Both the position numbers and the translations under genes were made by a program. A model generated the notes under the pieces. The model saw nothing but the letters and a program-made list of their open reading frames with translations, was not told where the DNA came from and did no database searches. From CAWJKP01 sp963843465 (lineage in GTDB: Bacteria > Planctomycetota > Planctomycetia > Pirellulales > Thermoguttaceae), in assembly GCA_963843465.1 (NCBI GenBank), contig CAWJKP010000001.1, positions 992,001-1,056,000 on the forward strand: a stretch of 64,000 nt of DNA, in the 5' to 3' direction. Numbering within the stretch: the stretch's first letter is position 1; every line of letters begins with the position of its first letter. Below, piece by piece: positions 41,745-51,030 of this stretch.

Positions 41745-43906
41745 ATGGCAACGATTTCCCAAGCCTTGGCGATTGCGATCCAACACCATGAAGCCGGCCG
41801 GCTGCAAGCTGCCGAGCAGATCTATCGGCAGATTCTTACGGTCGATCCGAATCATGCCGATGCGCGGCATCTTCTCGGCGTGATTGCCCACCAGGCGGGC
41901 AAGCACGAAATTGCCGTCGAGCAAATTCGACGGGCGATCGGGTTGAAAGGGGATCTGGCTGCCTTCCATTTCAACTTGGGCGAAGCGTATCGCGCCTTGC
42001 GCCGGATTCCCGAAACGGTCGCCTGCTACCGCCGGGCACTGGAACTGGAGCCCGACCTCGCCGTGGCCCACAACAACCTGGGTAATTTGCTGAAGGAGCA
42101 GGGGAAGCCGGACGAAGCGCTCGCCTGCTACCGCCGGGTACTGGAACTGAGGCCCGACCTCGCCGAAGTCCACAACAACCTGGGCATCGTTTTCAAGGCC
42201 CAAGGGAAGTTGGAGCAAGCGGTCGCCTGCTACCGCCGGGCACGGGAGCTCAAGCCGGACTTCGCCGACGCACACTACAACCTCGGCAATACCTTGAAGG
42301 AGCAGGGCAAGCCGGACGAAGCGATCGCCTGCTACCAGCGGGCACTGGAGCTGAAACCGGACCATGCCGAGGCGTACAACAACCTGGGCATTGCCTTGAA
42401 GGGCCAAGGGAAGCCGGACGAAGCGATCGCCTGCTACCATCGGGCACTGGAACTGAAACCAGACCATGCCGAAGCGTACAACAACCTGGGCGTTGCGCTG
42501 GAGGGCCAAGCGAAACTGGACGAAGCGATCGCCTGCTGCCGCCGGGCAGTCGAGCTGAAGCCGGACTTTGCCGACGCACACAACAACTTGGGCAATGCGC
42601 TGTGCGGCCAGGGGAAAGTGGACGAAGCGATCGCCTGCTACCGCCGGGCAGTGGAACTGAAGCCGGACTTTGCCGCCGCGCACAGCAATCTGGTCTGCAA
42701 CCAACTCTTCTGCCCCGGCTGCGATGCTCAGGCACTCTACGAAGAACACCGCCGCTGGAACCGGCAACACGCCGAGCCTCTGGGGAAGTTCATCCAGCCT
42801 CATCTCAACGACCGCTTGCCCGATCGCAGGTTGCGGATTGGTTATCTCTCGGCGGACTTTCGCTGCCATTCGGTGGGACGATTCTTGCTGCCGCTGTTGG
42901 AATCGCACGACCACGATAGCTTTGAAATCTACTGCTACGCTTCGGTACGCATCCCGGACGCGATGACCGACTGTTGCCGCGCCGGTGCTGATGCGTGGCG
43001 AGACGCGCTCGGCTTGCCTGATGAGCAAGTTGCCGAGACCATCCGCCAGGACCGGGTTGACATCCTGGTGGATCTGGCGATGCACACGGCTGACAACCGC
43101 CTGCTGGTCTTTGCCCGCAAGCCCGCCCCCGTACAAGTGACGTACTTGGCCTATTGCGGCACGACGGGGCTTGGCACGATGGACTATCGCCTGACCGATC
43201 CCTATCTGGACCCGCCGGGCCAGCAGGAGGGGTTCTACTGCGAGCAGTCGATCCATCTGCCGGAGACGTACTGGTGCTACAGGCCCGTGACTGAGACTCC
43301 GCCGGTGAGTGCCGTGCCGGCCTTGAAGGGCGGCCACGTCACCTTCGGCTGTTTGAACAACTTCTGCAAGGTGACGCCTCCGACTCTGGCAGCCTGGAGT
43401 CGCCTCTTGCAGGCGGTGCCGGACGCAAGCTTACTCCTGCATGCCCGCGCCGGCAGCCACCGCGACCGGGTGCGCAGTTTCTGGCCGAGCAAAGCATCGC
43501 CGCTGAGCGGTTGGCATTTGTCGACCTCCTGCCAATCGCGGAATACTTCGGCGTTTACCGGCGGATCGACGTGGCCTTGGACACATCCCCCTTCGCTGGC
43601 GGCACCACGACCTGTGACGCTTTGTGGATGGGAGTGCCGGTGGTGAGCTTGGCGGGACAAACCGCGGTGGGACGGGGTGGGGTGAGCATCCTGTCCAACG
43701 TCGGTCTTCCGGAATTGATTGCCCGGACGCCGGAGCAATACGTGCGCATCGCGGTCGAGTTGGCCCAAGATCTGCCGCGACTGAGCGAACTGCGGGGAAC
43801 CCTGCGGGATCGGATGCAGGCTTCGCCTTTGATGAACGCCCCACGCTTTGCCCGGAACATGGAGGCGGCCTACCGCGACATGTGGCAGCGTTGGTGTGCA
43901 AAGTAG
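41745..43906 (+). CDS. OGT/SPINDLY-like TPR glycosyltransferase, GT41 type (frameshifted)
   Basis: One protein of about 720 residues from ATG 41745. Residues 1-310 are about nine 34-residue TPR units (AHNNLGNLLKEQGKPDEALA and near copies, highly similar in DNA). From about residue 365 comes the O-GlcNAc-transferase-like catalytic region: LRIGYLSADFRCHSVGRFLL, VDILVDLAMHTADNRLLVFA, VQVTYLAYCGTTGLGTMDYR, VTFGCLNNFCKVTPPTLAAW. A missing base at 43480-43481 shifts the frame; restoring it gives RSFLAEQSIAAERLAFVDLL and continues to DVALDTSPFAGGTTTCDALW. It probably adds a sugar to proteins in the cytoplasm. Confidence 0.9.
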
Positions 43907-43949
43907 CCCTGCGGCCAAAATACTCCGCCGATTCGCTTACGCTTCGCGC

Positions 43950-45487
43950 TTACAATGCGCCCGTGAATGATCCGGGCTGAACGAAGGTCTTGAGCGCGGG
44001 ATAGAGCGACTGATAACGCGAATAGAGTTCGCGATAGCGTGCCTGCGCCTGCCCGTCAGGAACGTAAGTCGTACCGGTCCGATAGACATGGCGGAAGGCG
44101 TCCTGCTCATCCCGATATACGCCTGTGCCAATTCCGGCGAGAAGGGCTGCGCCCAAGGGAACAGCCTCCTCAACGTCGGGGACCTCCACCGCGATGCCGG
44201 TCACATCGGCCTTGCCCTGCATCCAAAGCCGGTTCTTCGTCGGCCCGCCGATGGCCACGATCCGATCGCTCTTTACGCCCAGTCCGCGTTCCAAGGCGCG
44301 GATGATTTCCAGGAACTGATAGTTCAGACCTTCGATGACCGCACGAAACAGGTCGCCCCGTCCGGCGATGTTGCGCAGCCCGACAAACGCGCCGCACGAA
44401 GCCGGATCCAGCACCGGGCAGAAACTACCCGCCATGTGCGGCAGGAAGAAGACGCCGTTGCTCCCGATCGGCGATTGCGAGGCCAGCCCGATCAGAAGCG
44501 CCCATTCCGACGCGCCCTTTTCGCCGCCCGCTGCCGGCGCGCCGATCTGGCGTTTGAACCACTCCAGCATGTCGGCGGCCACCGTGGCGCCCATCACGGC
44601 GTAGCGGTCCCGCGCGACGTGCGAGTCCACCAGTACGCCCATCTGCTGCACCTCGGGCGTCAGCACCGGCTCAGGCAGAGCGGAGACCACCATTTCCCAC
44701 GTCCCGAGCACGTCGAGCAGCACGCCCGGCTCGAAAGCTCCCGTCGGCAGGCAGCCGCAGCAGTAGTCGTGCCCGCCCAAAACCACGGGCGTCCCCTTCT
44801 TGAGCCCCGTGGCTTCGGCCGCAGCCTCGTGTACCCGGCCGATCAGCGTTCCGGAAGGCAGCGGATCGCAGAGCAAGGCGCGGTCGATTCCGGCGCGTGC
44901 AGGAAGTCGTCATTCCACGAGCGCGTCCGCTGGTCAAACAGCAGCGTGGTCGAGGCCATGCTGTAATCCGTGGCCGTCTCACCGCAGAGCATGAAATTGA
45001 CGAAGTCTTCGATCAGCAGCCACTTGTGCGTCTTTTCCAGGATCGCCGGCTCGTGCTCCCGCATCCACAGCAACCGCAGCGCCGTATTGAAGGTCCAGAT
45101 CTGGTTCCCGCCCCGTGCGAACTGTTCGTCAGCCCCGATGTGCTCGAGCCACCAGGCCTGCTGCGGCGCCGTGCGCGGGCAGTGCCAACTGATGAAGGGG
45201 TAGAGCCAGTTGCCCGCCTTGCCGACCGGAACGCCGTCCATGCCCATGCCGGTCACCGCTACACCCAGAATCTCCCCGCCGTCGACGGACGCCGCCACGG
45301 CGCGAACCGACTGGGCGATGCCCGACCAGATCTGCTCGGGCTGCCACACGGCCCACTCCGGATGCGCCGGATCAGGATGGAAACACTCGGTCGGCACCTC
45401 CCGCTTCGCGACCATCCTGCCGTCGGTTGCGAAGAGCACCGCCTTCAGATTGGTCGAACCGACATCGATGCCCAGCAAATAACTCAT
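43950..45487 (-). CDS. FGGY-family carbohydrate kinase (frameshifted)
   Basis: Two frames form one FGGY kinase of about 512 residues. ATG 45487 follows GAGGAGGT. The N-terminal ATPase lobe shows LLGIDVGSTNLKAVLF and GVAVTGMGMDGVPV; the C-terminal lobe has LDVLGTWEMVV, GLNYQFLEIIRALERG and VAIGGPTKNRLWMQ. The shift is a missing base near 44893-44901 (restoring it gives FLHAAGIDRALLCDPL). FGGY kinases phosphorylate sugars or polyols with ATP. It is the last gene of an operon with glpD-like and MtaA-like genes, pointing to glycerol, erythritol or a related polyol as substrate. Confidence 0.9.
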
Positions 45488-45546
45488 GCGACCTCCTCAG
45501 TGCCTGCAAAACCATACGTTTGCCCGACGTATCGTCTTGCAGGCCC

Positions 45547-46608
45547 TCAGCAAAACGCCTCCCCCGCGCCCGACGCCTCGAAATCAAGCTTGATGGGATA
45601 ACGGCCATAGGCCCTGATGGTGCTCAGCATGACCAGATAGTTTAGCGGTGCGACGGACGCGTGAATGCTGTTGCTGGAGGAGACGATCAGGCCGCCGCCC
45701 TCGGCTGCCGCCTGAATCACGCCCAGCGTCTCCCGCACCACCTCCCCGGCCGTTCCGCTGACAAGCGTCGTGGCGCAGTTCACGTTCCCCTTCAGCGCGA
45801 GGACGCGACCGTACTTCCCCTTCATCAACGCCATGTCCATGTCGCCCAGCGGATCGATCGGGTCCAGGCAGTCGAACCCCGCGTCGATGATCATCTCCAT
45901 CAGCGGCATGATGTTGCCGTCGCTGTGTTTGATCGCGGGCAGGCCGTGGTCGTGGAACCCTTTGACCACGCGCTTCAGCCCCGGATACAACAGCTCCCGG
46001 AAGGCGTCGGGGGCTATGAAGGGCGCCCGTCCGGAGGAATAATCGTCGCCGGTAAAGACGAAATCCGCACCGTGCCGCGCGGCCTCGCCGGCCAATTGGA
46101 TGTTCAGATCCACCGACATCTCCACCAGTTTTGCCACCAGCTCCGGCTCCAGGCGGAAGGCCATCATCAGCTCCTGGAACCCCATCAGGTTGCGCGGGAT
46201 CGACAACACGTCGTTGAGGTGTACGCCGACCGCGTACTTGCCTTTGTACCGGGCAACTAGCTTCTTCAGGCTATCGAACCGATAAGGCGCAAAGGCGTCC
46301 GGCGGTTGGTACTTCTCAAAATCCCCCATGTTCTGAATCGCAGCTTGGACCACCGTCGAGTGCTGTTCCTCGCCCTTTTGGACCACGATCCCCCATTCGT
46401 TCTTGAACCGCTTGGGCGCGATCTGTTGGGTCGTGAAATCCGGGGCGGTCAGCATGGCGTCCAACCCCATCCTGACCGTGAACTCTTCCGTCGATGCGCC
46501 GGGACAGAGCACGTGCCTGACTTTCTTATCGATGATCCACTCGAAATGCGGGATGCGGTCCGGCTCGCCGCGGCGGAGCACCGTCATCACCCGTTGGGCG
46601 GAGGTCAT
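45547..46608 (-). CDS. UroD/MtaA/CmuA-type corrinoid methyltransferase family protein
   Basis: This is a 353-residue protein. ATG 46608 (MTSAQRVMTVLRRGEPDRIP) is chosen because this is the usual family start; in-frame GTG and TTG codons lie slightly upstream. It has the uroporphyrinogen-decarboxylase-like barrel: FTTQQIAPKRFKNEWGIVVQ, the metal/substrate region DFVFTGDDYSSGRAPFIAPD, and LPAIKHSDGNIMPLMEMIID, with a His and Cys (LKGNVNCATTLVSG) in the positions of Zn ligands of MtaA/CmuA methyltransferases. True UroD residues for porphyrin binding are not evident. It may demethylate a methoxylated or methylated substrate, but no corrinoid protein gene is nearby. Confidence 0.8.
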   Translation of the reverse strand: MTSAQRVMTVLRRGEPDRIPHFEWIIDKKVRHVLCPGASTEEFTVRMGLDAMLTAPDFTTQQIAPKRFKNEWGIVVQKGEEQHSTVVQAAIQNMGDFEKYQPPDAFAPYRFDSLKKLVARYKGKYAVGVHLNDVLSIPRNLMGFQELMMAFRLEPELVAKLVEMSVDLNIQLAGEAARHGADFVFTGDDYSSGRAPFIAPDAFRELLYPGLKRVVKGFHDHGLPAIKHSDGNIMPLMEMIIDAGFDCLDPIDPLGDMDMALMKGKYGRVLALKGNVNCATTLVSGTAGEVVRETLGVIQAAAEGGGLIVSSSNSIHASVAPLNYLVMLSTIRAYGRYPIKLDFEASGAGEAFC

Positions 46609-46663
46609 TCCAGCCACGTTCGTTGCTCTTTCATATTTGCCCAACTTATTGTTTTACAGGCCC

Positions 46664-48343
46664 TTATTTCCGCCCCTTGGCCTCGCTCAGCGCCAAGGCG
46701 ACTTCCTGCTGGCGGCGATTGGCATCCCATCCGAGCACGTCGCCGACGATCCCCGCCAACTCGGCCAGGGCAGTCTCGCTCGCCAGCCCCAACAGGGTAA
46801 TCACACTGCGGCGCCGTACCAGGTCCGACAGGTGCAGCACCTGTTCGCACTCGGCGATCATGCGGATTTCGCCCACGGTGTAATCCGGCAGCGCCGCCAG
46901 CGGCACTCGCCATTGCGGTTCCCGCCGTTGTGCCCAACGTTCCGCCTCCGTCCCGTAGCGCTCCAACAGCGCGGCCACACGTTCCGGCGCAAGCCCGTTG
47001 GCGGCAGCCACGCGCCCAATCCACTGCCGTTTCTCAACCTCCCCTTTGGGAAACCCGTCCGCGCCGGGATAGGCCCTTTCGCGCGTGGACACCACGCGGC
47101 ACCTGCCGAGCCGGGCCAGCAGTTTGTCGGTCACCTGCTCCGCAAACGGCCGGAAGGTCGTCAGCTTGCCGCCGATCATGCTATAGATCGGGAACCCGCG
47201 CGTGTCGTCCGACTCCGAAAGCGCCAGATGATGGGCGCGCGGCACGCGGCTCGTGTAGTCCCATCCGGAGGCCGGCAACGGCCGCACCCCGCAGAATACG
47301 TGAACGATGTCGTCGCGCGAGAGCTTCAAATCGGGGAAAACGCCCTTGAGGCTCGTCATCATGTAGTCGATCTCCGCGTCCTCGCACAGCGCATCGTCGG
47401 GGTTTGCAACCCGGATATCGGTCGACCCCATGATCACCTTGTCCAGGAAGCGGAAGGTGATGCAGATGCGGCCGTCCGCGTGCTCGTAGTAGACCATGCG
47501 GTCCCCGAGCGCGTTGTAAAGCGATTGATTGTCGATCACCAGGTGCGAGCCTTTGGTGCCGCCCATGAAGCGCGTCTCCAAACCCAAAGTCCCGTTCGCA
47601 AAATCGATCCAGGCCCCCGTAGCGTTCACGACCACCTTCGGACGGACGGTCAACGTCTCGCCGCTGACCGCGTCGCGCAGCAGAACGTGGTCGCGACCCG
47701 CCTTTTCCGCCGTCACGTAGTTCAGCGCGGCGCATGCCGGCATCACGCGGCAGGCCTTGCGGGCCATGTCGACGCACAACCGCTCGGGCTGGCTGATCCA
47801 GGCGTCCCAATACGTGGCCGTACAGACGATCCCGGTCCTGAGACCCGGAATCTCCGCCAAGGACCTGGCCTTGGAGAGAAAGAAATGGCGCGGCGTCTGA
47901 CGGTTCTTGCCCGTAATCAGATCGTAGAAACACAGACCGAGTTTGACGATGATGGCGCCCCGTCCACCGGGCGTCACCGGCAGTCCGAAAAAGACCAGCG
48001 GCGATTTGATCAGGCCGCCAAACCACGAGGTGATCGGAATCGTGGTCCGCAACGGGCGCACGTAATGCGGCGCATACTTGAGCAGCAGGTTGCGTTCACG
48101 CACCGCCTCGCCCACCAGTTTGAACTCTGCGTTCTCCAGATACCGCAGGCCGCCGTGGATCATGCGGGAGGATTTCGAGCTGGCGCCCGCCGCGTAGTCG
48201 TGCTTGTCCACCAGAATGCAGCGCACGCCCTGCAGAGCCAGCTCGCGCAACAGACCGGCCCCATTCACGCCGCCGCCAAGAATCAGCACATCGCAGGCCG
48301 GATCCGCCTTGATCGCGATCCAAATCGCTTCTCTCGTTCTCAT
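46664..48343 (-). CDS. glpD: FAD-dependent glycerol-3-phosphate dehydrogenase family
   Basis: This is a 559-residue protein. The N-terminal FAD-binding motif is CDVLILGGGVNGAGLLRELA, followed by KHDYAAGASSKSSRMIHGGL and YLENAEFKLVGEAVRERN, typical of GlpD. The C-terminal helical GlpD domain is present (GYSMIGGKLTTFR-type segment and LERYGTEAERWAQRREPQW). It oxidises sn-glycerol-3-phosphate, or possibly a related polyol phosphate such as erythritol phosphate, passing electrons to quinone at the membrane. It is first in an operon with the methyltransferase-family and kinase genes, so kinase then dehydrogenase steps are encoded together. Confidence 0.9.
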   Translation of the reverse strand: MRTREAIWIAIKADPACDVLILGGGVNGAGLLRELALQGVRCILVDKHDYAAGASSKSSRMIHGGLRYLENAEFKLVGEAVRERNLLLKYAPHYVRPLRTTIPITSWFGGLIKSPLVFFGLPVTPGGRGAIIVKLGLCFYDLITGKNRQTPRHFFLSKARSLAEIPGLRTGIVCTATYWDAWISQPERLCVDMARKACRVMPACAALNYVTAEKAGRDHVLLRDAVSGETLTVRPKVVVNATGAWIDFANGTLGLETRFMGGTKGSHLVIDNQSLYNALGDRMVYYEHADGRICITFRFLDKVIMGSTDIRVANPDDALCEDAEIDYMMTSLKGVFPDLKLSRDDIVHVFCGVRPLPASGWDYTSRVPRAHHLALSESDDTRGFPIYSMIGGKLTTFRPFAEQVTDKLLARLGRCRVVSTRERAYPGADGFPKGEVEKRQWIGRVAAANGLAPERVAALLERYGTEAERWAQRREPQWRVPLAALPDYTVGEIRMIAECEQVLHLSDLVRRRSVITLLGLASETALAELAGIVGDVLGWDANRRQQEVALALSEAKGRK

Positions 48344-48552
48344 TTCTTCAGCAACCTATTGCGTTCCTCGCCCGGCGCATCCACCGGAAGGCACTTCAGC
48401 ACCGGCCCGGTGTGTTTATTCTGGTAATGTAACTGGCTTCTCCGGGTCTTGGCAAGATCCCTCTCGCAGCCCAGCACCTTGCTAAACTCCGTGCCATTGG
48501 GATAAAGCGAGACTTGCGCCCGGCGATTGACAACCGGCGGCGGGCCGCTCAC
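48340..48552 (-). CDS. Doubtful small open frame coupled to glpD
   Basis: This 70-codon frame starts at GTG 48552 and ends in an ATGA overlap with the glpD start. The last 55 residues (from VSLYPNGTEFSKVLGCERDL) look plausible as protein. No ribosome site or family is recognised, and the region should also hold the glpD promoter. Confidence 0.3.
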   Translation of the reverse strand: MSGPPPVVNRRAQVSLYPNGTEFSKVLGCERDLAKTRRSQLHYQNKHTGPVLKCLPVDAPGEERNRLLKK

Positions 48553-48638
48553 AATGGCACTTGGCCCGTCCCTTCAACAACGTCCCGGAAAGGCACAGAG
48601 GCGCAAGCGACTGCGCCTCGCGCTCGGGGAGACGAATC

Positions 48639-51015
48639 ATGTTGCGCACGCTCGTGGGGCTTACGGCCGCTCTGTACTGTGGAGCGGCGATCGCCGGCAA
48701 TTTACTGAAGCGGAGCTTGCCGGTGCAGATGCCGACGTGGCCCGCCGTGCCTTGCAGTGCGACGAGCTCTTGGTGATCCGGCAGCACCCGGTGATGCCCA
48801 GCCACGTCTACACCTACCACGTTGAGGGTCTGCGCCCGGCGGCGGGCTGTATCGCTACCGGCTGCCCCAAGACGGCAGCCCGGGCACGCTCGCGCAACTG
48901 GTCGATTCCAGCGAAGGCGTGGTCCTCGACTGCGATCTGTCGCTGGACGCCAAGACGGTGCTCTTCGCCTGGAAAAAATCCATGCAGGAGCCGTTTCATC
49001 TCTTCACGATTCCGATCAAGGGCGGCCAGCCGCGGCGGCTCACCTCCGGCGAACATCACAACTTCAACGCCTGCTGGCTGCCGGACGGCGGCATCGCCTT
49101 CCTCTCGACCCGCAATCCGCAGTTCGCCTACTGCTGGAACTCGCCCGTGGGAGTGCTCCATCGGATGAGCGCCGACGGGAGCGATGTGCGGCGGATCAGC
49201 GCCAACTACTTGAACGACTTCACTCCCACGGTGATGGAAGACGGCCGCATCATCTACGGCCGCTGGGAGTACGTGGATCGGCCGGCGATCCCCATCCAGA
49301 AACTGTGGACCATTCATCCCGACGGCACGATGTTGTCCGGCTACTTCGGTAATCGCGTGCTCGGCCCGGCGACTTTCATCGAGGCCCGCGCGATCCCCGG
49401 GGGCTCGGGCCGCGTGCTCTGCACGATGACCGGACACAATGGCCGCTGCAGCGGCGCGATCGGCATCATCGACCCGAGAAAAGGCGGCAACGCGCAGCAG
49501 GCCATCACCAACGTGACGCCGGAGGTGGACATCGGCAAGGTGACGGTCAGCAGCAACGGCCCCAGCAGCGGCCCCTACCAAAGCCCCTGGCCCTTGGACG
49601 ATCGCCGCTTCCTCGTGACCCACTATCCTCACGCGCATCGCTTTACCGACGGCGCCGTGCAACTGCGGGCCTACGACGGCAGCCTGAACCTGGAGTTGCT
49701 GCCCGGGCAAGGCGAACTGACCTGGGCCTGCGCCCAGCCGGTCCGGCCCAGGCCGCGGCCGCCGGTCATCCCCTCCACGCTGCCGCCGTCCCCGCCGCCC
49801 GGCGTGCAAGGCGCCGCATGGGCAACGATCAGCATGCAGGACGTGTACCAGGGTCTGGAGCCGTACGTGAAGCGCGGCGAGGTCGCCCGCATCGCGGTCG
49901 TGCAGGAGATCGCCAAGCCGGTCCGCGTGGACCCGAGCTTGCGGGCCTTCGGCTTCCAGTTTCCGGTGGTCTCGTGCGGGGCCACCTACGCGCCCAAGAA
50001 GATCTGGGGGTTCGTCGACGTGGAAGACGACGGCTCCGCGCACTTCCAGGTGCCGGCCAATGTGCCCATCTATTTCCTGGCCCTCGACCGGCAAGGCCGC
50101 GCCGTGCAGCGCATGCGGACCTTCACTCATTTAATGCCGGGCGAAACTCAAGGCTGCATCGGCTGCCACGCGGATCGCAACTACGCGACTTTCTCCGGGA
50201 CGGGCTCGGCGGCGTCGAAACCGGCGAAACCCCTCGCGGCTCCGCCCTGGGGAACAGGGAGTCTCGACTACAGCACGGTGGTTCAGCCCGTCTTCGACAA
50301 GCACTGCGTGCGGTGTCATAACCACCTTGATCGGCCCGCCGGCCTGGACCTCTGCGGCGACCGCACGGAATTTTTCAACGTTTCTTACGACCAGTTGGTC
50401 AACCTGGGCGAGAACCCGGCGGGGCGAGGCAGCAAGTGGGTCAGTTGGATTCCCACCATGAACGGACAGGAGTGGAACATCTTGGACGTCCGGCCCAAAG
50501 CCTGGGGCTCGCCGCAATCGCGACTGGCGGGGCTGGTGCTCAACGGCCACCCTGACGCCCAGGGCAGGCCGCAGGTGGCGATGAGCGCCGCGGAGCGGCA
50601 GGCCGTTCTCTCCTGGATCGACTGCGACGTGCCCTATTACGGCGAAGGCCGCTCCTCGCACATCCAGGTGCGAGGATGCCGCCAGATCGCTTACTCGCCG
50701 GAGTTTCAGAAGTTGTTCGCCGAGACCGCGGTGCGGCGGTGCGCCGAGTGCCACAAGGGCGGAGCGGAGAGCATTCCTTGGCACGTCAAGCGAATTACGA
50801 ACGTCGCGCATAATGACATCCTGTTGGCACCCCTGGCCAAAGCGGCCGGCGGACGCGGCGTTTGTGGGAAGGCAGTCTTCGCCGGCACCGCGGACCCGGA
50901 TTATCGGGCCCTGCTGCAGGCGTTGAAAGCGACCGAAGATGCCCTGGCCGCACGTCCCCGGACCGACATGCCCGGCTGGCAGATCGATCCGGCATCGAAC
51001 TGTTCGTGCAAGTGA
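48639..51015 (+). CDS. Hydrazine-synthase-alpha-like exported c-type haem protein (twice frameshifted)
   Basis: One protein of about 790 residues spread over three frames. ATG 48639 gives a signal peptide (MLRTLVGLTAALYCGAAIAG). A shift near 48697-48700 leads to FTEAELAGADADVARRALQC and VIRQHPVMPSHVYTYHVEG. A missing C near 48837-48839 leads to RPGGGLYRYRLPQDGS, then VVLDCDLSLDAKTVLFAWKK. The middle is a TolB/WD40-like propeller as in HZS-alpha. Three CxxCH haem sites follow: CIGCH, CVRCH and CAECH. It is probably periplasmic electron transfer or redox catalysis. Anammox itself is not implied; related proteins occur in many non-anammox planctomycetes. Confidence 0.8.
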
Positions 51016-51030
51016 CACCGTCGCCTACAG

